8,045 nucleotides of DNA from CAWVWF01 sp963933885 (GTDB lineage: Bacteria; Bacteroidota; Bacteroidia; Flavobacteriales_C; GCA-002722245). The notes under the pieces were generated by a model, which had not been told where the DNA came from, did no database searches, and saw only the letters and a list, made by a program, of their open reading frames with translations. Position numbers and translations under genes: made by a program. This document shows, piece after piece, positions 1 through 5,987 of the stretch. Within the stretch, counting starts at the first letter, position 1. Every line of letters starts with the position of its first letter. The stretch lies in NCBI GenBank assembly GCA_963933885.1, contig CAWVWF010000166.1:1-8045 (forward strand). The letters run 5' to 3'.

Positions 1-86
1 GTAGGGATGCCTCTTGTAGGTATCCGAAACACAGTATTTCACATTAACACTACTACGTGTCGGGTACCTACAAGAGGCACTCCTAC
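1..86. repeat. REP-like inverted repeat (copy 1)
   Basis: Bases 1-26 and 61-86 are near-perfect inverted arms: 23 of 26 positions are complementary and two of the three exceptions are G-U pairs in plus-strand RNA. The loop is 34 bases (27-60). The arm opens with GTAG and the far arm ends with CTAC. A 5' GTAG next to an imperfect palindrome is typical of REP elements mobilised by RAYT (IS200/IS605-like) tyrosine transposases, and two inverted REPs form a BIME-type pair. No RAYT gene is present in the window, so the class assignment is inference. Confidence 0.65.
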
Positions 87-126
87 ATTTATAAACTGGA
101 TTCAAATTTTATTCCGGACAGTAGTG

Positions 127-148
127 CGTGAAGGCAGGAGCCTACACG
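127..148. repeat. Small hairpin found only in copy 1
   Basis: CGTGAAGGC (127-135) and GCCTACACG (140-148) pair with one mismatch around a 4-base loop. The hairpin sits in the 27-base segment (128-154) missing from copy 2. The segment is bounded by TGC direct repeats (125-127 and 152-154), the signature of slippage loss or gain across a hairpin. It is preceded by GTAG (121-124), as in REP elements, so it may be a second, degenerate REP. Confidence 0.5.
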
Positions 149-293
149 TCTTGCTTTTTAGACTCGATTCGTGTTTCCGTACTTCTTGATTTGAGTGAAA
201 CGGTAACCTAGAAGATAAAAGATCCGATTTATTCAATTATGTTATTTTCGGGAATCATTTGTTCGTTTCACTCGGGAGTAATCGGTATTCAAC

Positions 294-354
294 TCACTCC
301 CAACTACTATAAGGATTGGTAATCAACGCTAAATTATAATACTTGGATTCTTGA
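294..354 (-). pseudogene. Detached 3' fragment of the CYTH gene
   Basis: Read on the minus strand, this stretch translates as QESKYYNLALITNPYSSWE followed by TGA at 296-294. It aligns with the C-terminus of the intact CYTH protein (QESKYYNSALITNPYNSWE, stop TAA). It is joined upstream to the REP-like hairpin instead of the rest of the gene, with no start of its own, so it is a gene remnant. Of its seven differences from the intact copy, two are synonymous third-position changes, one swaps TAA for TGA, and the other four are two double changes giving Asn/Ser and Ser/Leu. Confidence 0.75.
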
Positions 355-437
355 GGGATGCCTCTTGTGGGTATCCGAAACACAGTATTTCACATTAACA
401 CTACTACGTGTCGGGTACCTACAAGAGGCACCCCTAC
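355..437. repeat. REP-like inverted repeat (copy 2)
   Basis: Arms are 355-377 and 412-434, with the outer CTAC of the right arm at 434-437. It is equivalent to the structure at 1-86, but its left arm lacks the leading GTA. Two substitutions fall in the stem relative to copy 1. A18 becomes G369, changing A-U to G-U. T81 becomes C432, changing G-U to G-C. Both keep pairing on the plus strand. Confidence 0.6.
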
Positions 438-516
438 ATTTATGAACTGGATTCAAATTTTATTCCGGACAGTAGTGCTTTTTAGACTCGATTCGTATTT
501 CCGTACTTCTTGATTT

Positions 517-597
517 GAGTGAAACGGTAATCTAGAAGATAAAAGATCCGATTTATTCAATTATGTTATTTTCGGGAATCATTTGTTCGTTTCACTC
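517..597. repeat. Long-loop inverted repeat downstream of CYTH
   Basis: GAGTGAAACG (517-526) and CGTTTCACTC (588-597) are perfect 10-base inverted arms, also intact in copy 1 at 193-202 and 264-273. Inside the loop a smaller imperfect stem can form between GATCCGA (545-551) and TCGGGAATC (572-580). With the stop-codon stem-loop and the REP-like hairpin, this gives the region downstream of the operon an almost continuous run of secondary structure. Confidence 0.45.
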
Positions 598-625
598 GGG
601 AGTAATCGGTATTCAACTTACTCCC
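598..625 (-). other. Stem-loop spanning the CYTH stop codon
   Basis: In minus-strand RNA, GGGAGUAA (625-618) pairs perfectly with UUACUCCC (605-598) around a 12-base loop. The UAA is the CYTH stop codon. In copy 1 the stop is UGA, and the stem (301-294 with 281-274) keeps a G-U pair in the minus-strand RNA. No U-tract follows, so it is not a classical intrinsic terminator. A role in 3'-end stability or attenuation is inference. Confidence 0.45.
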
Positions 626-1085
626 AACTGTTATAAGGATTAGTAATCAAAGCAGAATTATAATACTTGGATTCTTGAGAAACTTCATTTCCCGCCCAAT
701 CCGGTAACTCAAAACTTTGTGCCTCACTTTCTAATTCAACCTCTGCAACATGAAGACCTTGGTTATCACCTTCAAATATATCAATCTCCCAAGTCAAGTT
801 ATCTCTTTTAACCAAGTACCTCTTTTTTTCTATAATAGGTTTTTCACAAAGATCTAGTAATGAAATAGCCTCTTCATATGGGATCTCATATTCAAACTCC
901 TTTCTAGTTAGGTTTTCTGTTTTTCCTTTTACAGTTAACATCCCCTTTTCACCAATCACCCTAACTCGAACTGTACGCTCAATCACGGAACTTAAATAAC
1001 CCTGTTTAATTTCAAGACCATTGTCTGCTTCAGCTTTCCAAGCATCATTTTTCAAAAGGAATTTTCTTTCTATTTCGAGTCCCAT
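618..1085 (-). CDS. CYTH-domain protein, probable short triphosphate tunnel metalloenzyme
   Basis: This 155-residue protein matches the length and motifs of single-domain bacterial CYTH/TTM enzymes, cytosolic proteins that hydrolyse inorganic triphosphate or other triphosphates using Mg or Mn inside a beta-barrel tunnel. The diagnostic ExExK is at E4-E6-K8. Further charged tunnel residues expected of the fold are visible: R40 and R42 in TVRVRV, K53 and K55 in TVKGK, E63/E65/E67, the E86-R89 cluster, W99-E100-D102, and E115/E117 in AEVELE. It is the last gene of a probable operon, 35 bp after the MepB-family gene. The start is ATG at 1085, directly before the conserved motif. Its C-terminal ~20 codons lie in a tandemly duplicated segment. 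The family is clear; the substrate (tripolyphosphate, thiamine triphosphate or a nucleotide) cannot be told from sequence. Confidence 0.9.
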   Translation of the reverse strand: MGLEIERKFLLKNDAWKAEADNGLEIKQGYLSSVIERTVRVRVIGEKGMLTVKGKTENLTRKEFEYEIPYEEAISLLDLCEKPIIEKKRYLVKRDNLTWEIDIFEGDNQGLHVAEVELESEAQSFELPDWAGNEVSQESKYYNSALITNPYNSWE

Positions 1086-1120
1086 ATTTATTTCTTCTTA
1101 TTGAGAATAATTACCCCAGA

Positions 1121-1609
1121 TTACTTTGAATACAAATTTGCAATAAAATCTAGCGATTCAATACCAACTTCATAAAAATATTCAAGCTGCCATTTTTGAG
1201 TGAAAATAGCCTGTTTATTTTGAGCAACATCCCACGATGGATAAACTCTAAAACCACGTTTACCATCTTTCTTTTCAGTTCTAATAATCCCCTTTGAAAT
1301 CAGTATTGATTTAGGGAAAACAAACTGTCCTAATCGATTATCTTTCCTGGCATTTATCACATAAAAATCAAATGAATAACTTTCATCAAAAGGTTCAGTC
1401 ACATGAGATGCATTTCGCTTCCAAAAGGTAACAAACTGACCAACTTTTTTGGGTGTTATTTTCGAATTTCTACTGATGATTACAAGTCTGTCCAACTTAA
1501 ACCTACAAGCAGCATATTCTTCACTTTCAAGCTCAACTTTAAACTCCGAAATTTTCATTTCTAGCTTACTATTAACTTTTCTGTCTATTTCCGATAAATT
1601 AGTGTTCAA
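1121..1609 (-). CDS. MepB-family protein
   Basis: The 162-residue product carries the characteristic core of the family named after MepB of the Staphylococcus aureus mepRAB operon: EEYAACRF (30-37), KITPKKVGQFVTFWKRN (50-66), then GQFVFPKSIL, GKRGFRVYPSWD and TQKWQL toward the C-terminus. The family is small, soluble and of unsettled biochemical function; there is no signal peptide or membrane segment here. The chosen start is TTG (1609-1607). The next ATG (1558) would remove residues that resemble the usual N-terminal part of the family, and an in-frame TAA only six codons upstream of the TTG excludes a longer form. The gene lies 18 bp after the methyltransferase and 35 bp before the CYTH gene, so co-transcription is likely. 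No MepA-type efflux pump or MepR-type regulator is next to it. Confidence 0.85.
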   Translation of the reverse strand: MNTNLSEIDRKVNSKLEMKISEFKVELESEEYAACRFKLDRLVIISRNSKITPKKVGQFVTFWKRNASHVTEPFDESYSFDFYVINARKDNRLGQFVFPKSILISKGIIRTEKKDGKRGFRVYPSWDVAQNKQAIFTQKWQLEYFYEVGIESLDFIANLYSK

Positions 1610-1627
1610 GGATGATTTTATTTTAGA

Positions 1628-2326
1628 TTAAAATCCAGAAATTTGAGCCGAATAAGCAGGACCTTCTTCATGAAGGATTTCTAACTTTAAATGATCAGGT
1701 AATAACTCCTTTAGTTTATCCATATCGTAATATGCCCAGTTGAACCATTCATCTGTTTCATTCTTGTATTTCAATCTAAATTTCACAAAACCAGAATATT
1801 CAATATTTAAAGGAACAACAACACTGCCGTCCTCTTGTTCATAGCAAAATGCAATATCGGTACTGTCAAAAAGAATCGTCCCATTTGGGTTTAAAAGTTC
1901 CGCGGATTTTTTAATTGTTTGCTCGAAAGTATCAAAAGTTCCACCAATACCAATTCCATTCATCATGAAAATAAGTGTATCGTATTTCTCATCAGAATTC
2001 AAATCGAAAAAGTCTCCAAAAACTACTTTTTTAACGCCACGATGAGTTGCTACTTCACAAAGCCCATCACAAATATCCATCATGGTAACATCAAATCCGT
2101 TGTTCTGTAAATAAAGCGAATGACTACCTACTCCTCCACCAACATCCAAAACCTTCCCTTTACATTTTTCAAGTGCTTTTTTTTCCGCTTCTGGCATCTC
2201 TTCTAAACCTCTAAACAGATGCGCTACAGGAATCACATCGTCCTCCATTGTTTCGGATTCTACATAGATGAATTCATCATTATCTTTTTTCAAAAAATCC
2301 AAACCTGCTCTTCCAAATGCGTCCAT
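1628..2326 (-). CDS. Class I SAM-dependent methyltransferase
   Basis: This 232-residue protein has the Rossmann-type methyltransferase signature. Motif I is VLDVGGGVGSHS (59-70), giving the D-x-G-x-G-x-G SAM-binding loop. An acidic strand-2 end follows (VTMMDI, 80-85), then VVFGDFFDL around 101-109 for adenine contact, and YDTLIFMMNGIGIGG (115-129) as motif IV/post-motif region. LLNPNGTILFDSTD (144-157) is motif VI. The C-terminal third (LNIEYSGF, KYKNETDEWFNW) probably forms the acceptor lid. The type is that of cytosolic small-molecule methyltransferases; no rRNA- or DNA-methylase motif is evident, and the acceptor is unknown. It is the first gene of the probable operon with MepB and CYTH. 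Its ATG lies only 4 bp downstream of a good promoter -7 box. Confidence 0.85.
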   Translation of the reverse strand: MDAFGRAGLDFLKKDNDEFIYVESETMEDDVIPVAHLFRGLEEMPEAEKKALEKCKGKVLDVGGGVGSHSLYLQNNGFDVTMMDICDGLCEVATHRGVKKVVFGDFFDLNSDEKYDTLIFMMNGIGIGGTFDTFEQTIKKSAELLNPNGTILFDSTDIAFCYEQEDGSVVVPLNIEYSGFVKFRLKYKNETDEWFNWAYYDMDKLKELLPDHLKLEILHEEGPAYSAQISGF

Positions 2327-2330
2327 TGTG

Positions 2331-2358
2331 TAAAGTTACCAATCTTTTAAACAATCAA
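2331..2358 (-). promoter_or_regulatory. Probable promoter of the methyltransferase-MepB-CYTH operon
   Basis: On the minus strand TTG (2358-2356) is followed after 17 bases by TAACTTTA (2338-2331). This matches the flavobacterial TTG-N17-23-TAnnTTTG pattern except in the last base. The box ends 4 bases before the ATG, so a transcript starting at the usual distance would have almost no leader. Confidence 0.45.
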
Positions 2359-2385
2359 TTTGTTAATTAAACAATTAAATGGAAC

Positions 2386-2424
2386 GATAGTTATTATTAT
2401 ATATCATTAACTTTAATAACTATC
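2386..2424. promoter_or_regulatory. 11-bp inverted repeat before the exported-protein gene
   Basis: GATAGTTATTA (2386-2396) and TAATAACTATC (2414-2424) are perfect inverted arms separated by 17 bases. The second arm ends 3 bases before the ATG at 2428. A TAACTTTA element (2408-2415) that could be a -7 box overlaps the second arm, though no matching -33 TTG is present. It could be an operator or a leader hairpin blocking initiation. The AT-rich composition means chance is also possible. Confidence 0.4.
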
Positions 2425-2427
2425 ATT

Positions 2428-3312
2428 ATGCGAAATTCAATTCTTCATATTTTCTTTCTATTGGTTCTGATGAACTTTGGTGCCGTGGCTCAAGAAATGC
2501 CTGATGCTATTGCTCATCCAGATGATTCACTAATAAGAAAATATCAAAAGGTAATGATTATTCCTTTTGAGAATAATATGTATGTGTGTGGAATTCAGCC
2601 TTACTTAGCTGCATCAAGTGGAAGAACGCATATTGAAATCGTAGAATATTTTAGAGATGCAGTTGCGATTGAACTTCAAAACCAGTTTCTGTATTTATAC
2701 AACACAGCTTCACTAATTCATTATTCTGATACGAATAAAGATATCTTCAAAGCATACGATGCTGTATCATACAAATTTGAAATTGCTCCTGAAGAAAAAG
2801 AAGAAGAAACTGACAAGGATAATTCTCTAGACAAGGCTAAGAATAAGGCTAAAAATCTTTTCAAAAGAAAGAAAGCTACGAAATATCAAAGAGGTTTAGT
2901 TAAAAACGGACACATCGTTTCAAATAAAAACACAGAGCAAAAATTCGCTTCTGTAGTTGTTAGAAAGAAGGAGAACATTGCTTACCTAAGTAAAAAATAC
3001 AAAGCTGATTTGTTTGTTTACATCACTGAGATGGACATAGAGAACGATATTTCAGATCAGAACGCATTTATCAATAACGAATACGAACGTTTCTTAAGAT
3101 TGCATTACAGCATGGTTAATAAGAAAGGTGAAGTAATTGGAAAAGGATTGGTTTACAGTAAATTTCCAAATTCGGTAAATACAATTGAGGAAATTAAAAA
3201 AACGTATTTACCAATGGTTGCTAAGAAACTTAGAGCAAGATTACCTCAACCTGTTAAGCCGAAAGTAGATCCTAAGAAGGCGGTTAATGTAACTGAGAAA
3301 ATTAGAAACTAG
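2428..3312 (+). CDS. Exported protein of unknown function
   Basis: I do not recognise this 294-residue protein. It starts with a clear Sec signal peptide: basic MRN, a hydrophobic core at 4-20, and probable type I cleavage after AVA (21/22), with no lipobox cysteine, so it is likely periplasmic or outer-membrane associated. Two blocks look folded: about 34-118 (with the strand-like KVMIIPFENNMY at 41-52) and about 175-272 (with YLSKKYKADLFVYITEMDI at 186-204). They are separated by a strongly charged segment (121-150), first acidic and then Lys-rich. The PFEN strand, with a later helix followed by KADLFVYI, loosely recalls the CsgG/LpoB-type fold of cell-envelope lipoproteins; this is weak inference. 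The C-terminus is basic and Pro-rich (PQPVKPKVDPKK). It is transcribed divergently from the methyltransferase operon, and its TAG overlaps the stop of the convergent lipoprotein gene. Confidence 0.85.
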   Translation: MRNSILHIFFLLVLMNFGAVAQEMPDAIAHPDDSLIRKYQKVMIIPFENNMYVCGIQPYLAASSGRTHIEIVEYFRDAVAIELQNQFLYLYNTASLIHYSDTNKDIFKAYDAVSYKFEIAPEEKEEETDKDNSLDKAKNKAKNLFKRKKATKYQRGLVKNGHIVSNKNTEQKFASVVVRKKENIAYLSKKYKADLFVYITEMDIENDISDQNAFINNEYERFLRLHYSMVNKKGEVIGKGLVYSKFPNSVNTIEEIKKTYLPMVAKKLRARLPQPVKPKVDPKKAVNVTEKIRN

Positions 3313-4133
3313 TTCTGAAAACGAACAACCTCAGCTTCCTTATCATCATTCAATTCTATAATTAATACAGGAGCACTTAAACTATCCGTTACAAACTCAT
3401 AAGTTTTATAGATGGTCTCTTTTTCAACGATTACAAATTCCTTTGTTCCAAATCCAATAAAAACATGCGCAACAACTGTATCTGCAATTGTTTCTTCTTT
3501 GTAAATTCTTAATACATCATAAGTAGCATTTGGCATTTTTAAAGTACCACAACCATCTACTTCTTTCATGATTGTTCCTGTTCTAGATAATTCTACAGAA
3601 TCTGCTGGAGTTTTAGTTCCATTAACCATGATCTCTATATTGTACTTTGTTTCATCGTAACTGTACGTTTCTGACTTATCGTCCAAGTAACTCAAAGGAA
3701 AATCAATTTGATTGTATTTCTTGTCATACACAGCTACAAATTGAGTATCTGCAACAGCAATAACAGCTCCTTGCACCTCTAATCCGTTTGATGTTACTCC
3801 AAGGTAAACTAGTTCTTCGTTAATTGTACTCGTATATATAGAGGCTGGAAATGAACTACTATATTTCAATCCAGTAGTATCTATATAATGTGCTTTAGCA
3901 GAGTCTTGCATTTTCAAACCTGTAAAGCTCCAAGTAACACCTTCACCTCCGCTAAGAATAGATTTAAAGGTTGTTGTATCGATATTATAATTGATTGAAT
4001 CTCCTAACTGAGGAAGTAAGTCTCCTTTGTAAATAACACATTCGTATGGACTAGGATCAACATGATCTGGATCATCTTTTTTACAGCCAACAAAACTAAT
4101 TACTACTATTAAAAACAATGTCAGATTTCTCAT
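3309..4133 (-). CDS. Surface-type lipoprotein, beta-rich, coupled to the ABC exporter
   Basis: This 274-residue protein has a lipoprotein signal: hydrophobic segment 4-16, lipobox FVGC, and the lipidated cysteine at C17. The next residues KKDD fit the C-x-K-(D/E)-(D/E) lipoprotein export signal described in Capnocytophaga, which suggests the mature protein is exposed on the cell surface. The rest is rich in beta-type sequence with Thr/Asp/Ser. It contains VTWSFTGL, IDFPLSYLDDK and DGCGTLKMPNATYDVLRIYKE. That last pattern (G-G-TL-P-Y-x-VLR) is typical of an N-terminal domain found in many secreted Bacteroidota proteins that carry a type IX sorting domain, but no such C-terminal domain is present here. 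Its ATG follows the exporter's TGA with one base between, implying translational coupling. Function is unknown. Confidence 0.85.
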   Translation of the reverse strand: MRNLTLFLIVVISFVGCKKDDPDHVDPSPYECVIYKGDLLPQLGDSINYNIDTTTFKSILSGGEGVTWSFTGLKMQDSAKAHYIDTTGLKYSSSFPASIYTSTINEELVYLGVTSNGLEVQGAVIAVADTQFVAVYDKKYNQIDFPLSYLDDKSETYSYDETKYNIEIMVNGTKTPADSVELSRTGTIMKEVDGCGTLKMPNATYDVLRIYKEETIADTVVAHVFIGFGTKEFVIVEKETIYKTYEFVTDSLSAPVLIIELNDDKEAEVVRFQN

Positions 4134-4134
4134 T

Positions 4135-5982
4135 TCAATTTACATTTTGAAGATTACAGAGTCTAAAGTAATCACCTTGTTTAGCAAATAGTTCTTCGTG
4201 TGTTCCCTGTTCTACAATTTCACCTTTATCTAAAACAACAATCTCATCAGCATTTCTAATTGTACTTAGCCTGTGAGCAATTATTATTGCCGTACGATTA
4301 ACCATTACTTTCTCTAATGCGTCTTGTACTACTTTTTCAGACGCAGTATCTAAGGCAGAAGTTGCTTCATCCAAGATTAACAGTGCTGGATTTTTAAGCA
4401 CAGCACGAGCGATACAAAGTCTCTGACGCTGACCACCACTTAACTTACCTCCTTGTTCTCCAATTATAGTATCAATTCCATCTTCCAATGTGTACACAAA
4501 CTCTGAAGCATTGGCAATATCTAAAGCTGCTTTGAAAGCCTCATCAGTAATTCCTTCTTCTCCTAAAGACAAGTTGTTTCTTATTGAATCGTTAAACAGA
4601 ATTGAGTCCTGCGTAACAATACCAGTAAGCCTTCTAAGCGACTGGATATTAAACTCCTTTATATCAGTACCATCAATCTTGATACTACCATCATTCACAT
4701 CATGAAACCTTGGAATTAAATCGGCAAGGGTTGATTTACCAGAACCAGAATGACCAACCAAAGCGATTGTTTTTCCTTTTGGAATATTTAAACTTATTCC
4801 TTTTAATACTTCTTCTTTATCGTATTTGAATCTCACATTTTCAACTGTAATTCCTGTTGAAATATCTGCTATATCTATTCCGCCAGCTGCAACTTCATTC
4901 TTCTCATCAGCATTCAGTATCATTTCAACTCTTTCAAGAGAAACTAAAGCGATTTGCATTCCATTAAAAGATGCAGATAAAGACTTAATAGGAGACAAAA
5001 GTCCCCACATAAATAAAAGGAATCCAATTAAAGTAGATCCACTTAAACCATTCTCGGCATCAAAAACTACGTTTCCTCCAAACCACATTACTAACGCAAA
5101 TACACCAACACCAATGGATTCACTTATTGGAGAAGAAGCTGTTCTTTTTCTAATCTGACGGTTACTTAAGGTGAAAAATCGCTGATTGTGACCTTCGAAT
5201 TTCTTATTGAAAATATTTTCAACTGCAAATCCTTTTATCACTTTCACAGCAGATAAACTTTCTTCAACTACAGATAAAACCTCACCTAGTTTTCCTTGAG
5301 CTTTGGCTGAAGTTCTTTTTAACCCTTTCCCTATTATAGATACTACCAAAGCCGTAAGTGGTAAAAGTAACATTACAATCAATGTTAACTTTACATCAAT
5401 AAAAAACAAACCATAAAGGAAAATAACTATTTGAAATGGTTCTCTAATAATTTTTTGAAGGGAAACCATTCCCCATTCAAGTTGATTAACGTCACTCGTC
5501 ATTCTACTCATTAAATCTCCTTTTCGCTCATCGGAAAAAAAGCTAATTGGTAAACGCAGCATTTTTTGATACACCTCATTTCTTAGACTAGCAATCAAAC
5601 CATTTCTAATAGGAGCTAAGAAAAATTCAGCTAAATAAAGAAAGATATTTTTAAGCAGAAAAACACTTGCGATAAACATACAAATGTTAAACAATGCCTC
5701 TTTTTTACCATCAATAAATGTTGGCGCTTGGTCTATCATTTCTGCAAACCATGAATTTACAGCGTATTCTAAGTATTCTCTATTGAAACTTGTATTTGGA
5801 TTAGGCTTTAAAAACTCTAATAAATCCGTCTGATTGGTTTTAAATAAAATCTCTATCAAAGGAATTAAAGTCGCCATTCCTACAAGCGTTAAAACAACAC
5901 CTGAAATATTAAAGATGATGTTGAGGGCAAAATATCCCTTATATGTTTTGGCGTATGTTATAAACCTACTAAATCTCTTCAC
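4135..5982 (-). CDS. MsbA-like ABC exporter (fused membrane and ATPase domains)
   Basis: This 615-residue half-transporter has six predicted membrane helices in residues 1-335 and an ATPase domain from about 377. ATPase motifs are intact: A-loop Y387, Walker A GHSGSGKST (410-418), Q-loop Q458, signature LSGGQ (514-518), Walker B LLILDE (534-539), D-loop SALD (542-545) and switch H570. It should work as an inner-membrane homodimer exporting a lipid or hydrophobic substrate. It is closest in type to MsbA lipid flippases and multidrug exporters; substrate not determinable. An extended loop of ~50 residues (46-97) separates helices 1 and 2. The start is GTG (5982-5980): an in-frame TAA six codons upstream excludes a longer form, and the next Met lies inside helix 1. 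It has its own promoter, 5 bp upstream of the start, and is coupled to the downstream lipoprotein. Confidence 0.93.
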   Translation of the reverse strand: MKRFSRFITYAKTYKGYFALNIIFNISGVVLTLVGMATLIPLIEILFKTNQTDLLEFLKPNPNTSFNREYLEYAVNSWFAEMIDQAPTFIDGKKEALFNICMFIASVFLLKNIFLYLAEFFLAPIRNGLIASLRNEVYQKMLRLPISFFSDERKGDLMSRMTSDVNQLEWGMVSLQKIIREPFQIVIFLYGLFFIDVKLTLIVMLLLPLTALVVSIIGKGLKRTSAKAQGKLGEVLSVVEESLSAVKVIKGFAVENIFNKKFEGHNQRFFTLSNRQIRKRTASSPISESIGVGVFALVMWFGGNVVFDAENGLSGSTLIGFLLFMWGLLSPIKSLSASFNGMQIALVSLERVEMILNADEKNEVAAGGIDIADISTGITVENVRFKYDKEEVLKGISLNIPKGKTIALVGHSGSGKSTLADLIPRFHDVNDGSIKIDGTDIKEFNIQSLRRLTGIVTQDSILFNDSIRNNLSLGEEGITDEAFKAALDIANASEFVYTLEDGIDTIIGEQGGKLSGGQRQRLCIARAVLKNPALLILDEATSALDTASEKVVQDALEKVMVNRTAIIIAHRLSTIRNADEIVVLDKGEIVEQGTHEELFAKQGDYFRLCNLQNVN

Positions 5983-5987
5983 AGTTG

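Larger units (their letters stand above)
1..354. repeat. Tandem repeat unit, copy 1 (distal; contains a detached CYTH gene end)
   Basis: This stretch repeats as copy 2 at 355-679. Aligned by eye, the two differ by about 12 substitutions over ~324 shared positions, plus a 27-base segment (128-154) present only here. On the plus strand the unit holds a REP-like inverted repeat (1-86), a spacer, a pair of 10-base inverted arms (193-202 and 264-273), and finally the reverse complement of the last ~20 codons and stop of the CYTH gene. No transposase or convincing open frame lies inside. The unit may extend left of the window, but bases 1-3 (GTA) differ from the equivalent bases before copy 2 (TGA), so base 1 may be close to the natural edge. 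This is a tandem duplication rather than an insertion sequence; calling it REP-associated is inference. Confidence 0.85.
355..679. repeat. Tandem repeat unit, copy 2 (overlaps the CYTH gene 3' end)
   Basis: This is the proximal copy of the repeat at 1-354 and abuts it directly. It overlaps the functional 3' end of the CYTH gene: bases 618-679 encode the protein's C-terminus and stop. It lacks the 27-base hairpin segment of copy 1. Its left edge is abrupt: the REP-like arm starts at GGGATG (355), and the GTA that precedes that arm in copy 1 is replaced by the CYTH-derived sequence ending copy 1. The duplication junction therefore joined a gene-internal point to the end of the REP-like hairpin. 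Confidence 0.85.

Noticed and set aside
7..189. Plus-strand open frame of 60 codons in repeat copy 1
   Set aside because: It runs through the REP-like hairpin and the copy-1-only segment, has no family features and is broken by the indel in copy 2.
1..679. CRISPR array or insertion sequence as the explanation for the repeat
   Set aside because: Two long units only, no short regular repeat-spacer pattern, no transposase and no target-site duplication.
4826..5158. Plus-strand open frame opposite the ABC exporter
   Set aside because: It is antisense to a clearly conserved coding region and has biased Ser/Pro/Ile composition expected of a shadow frame.
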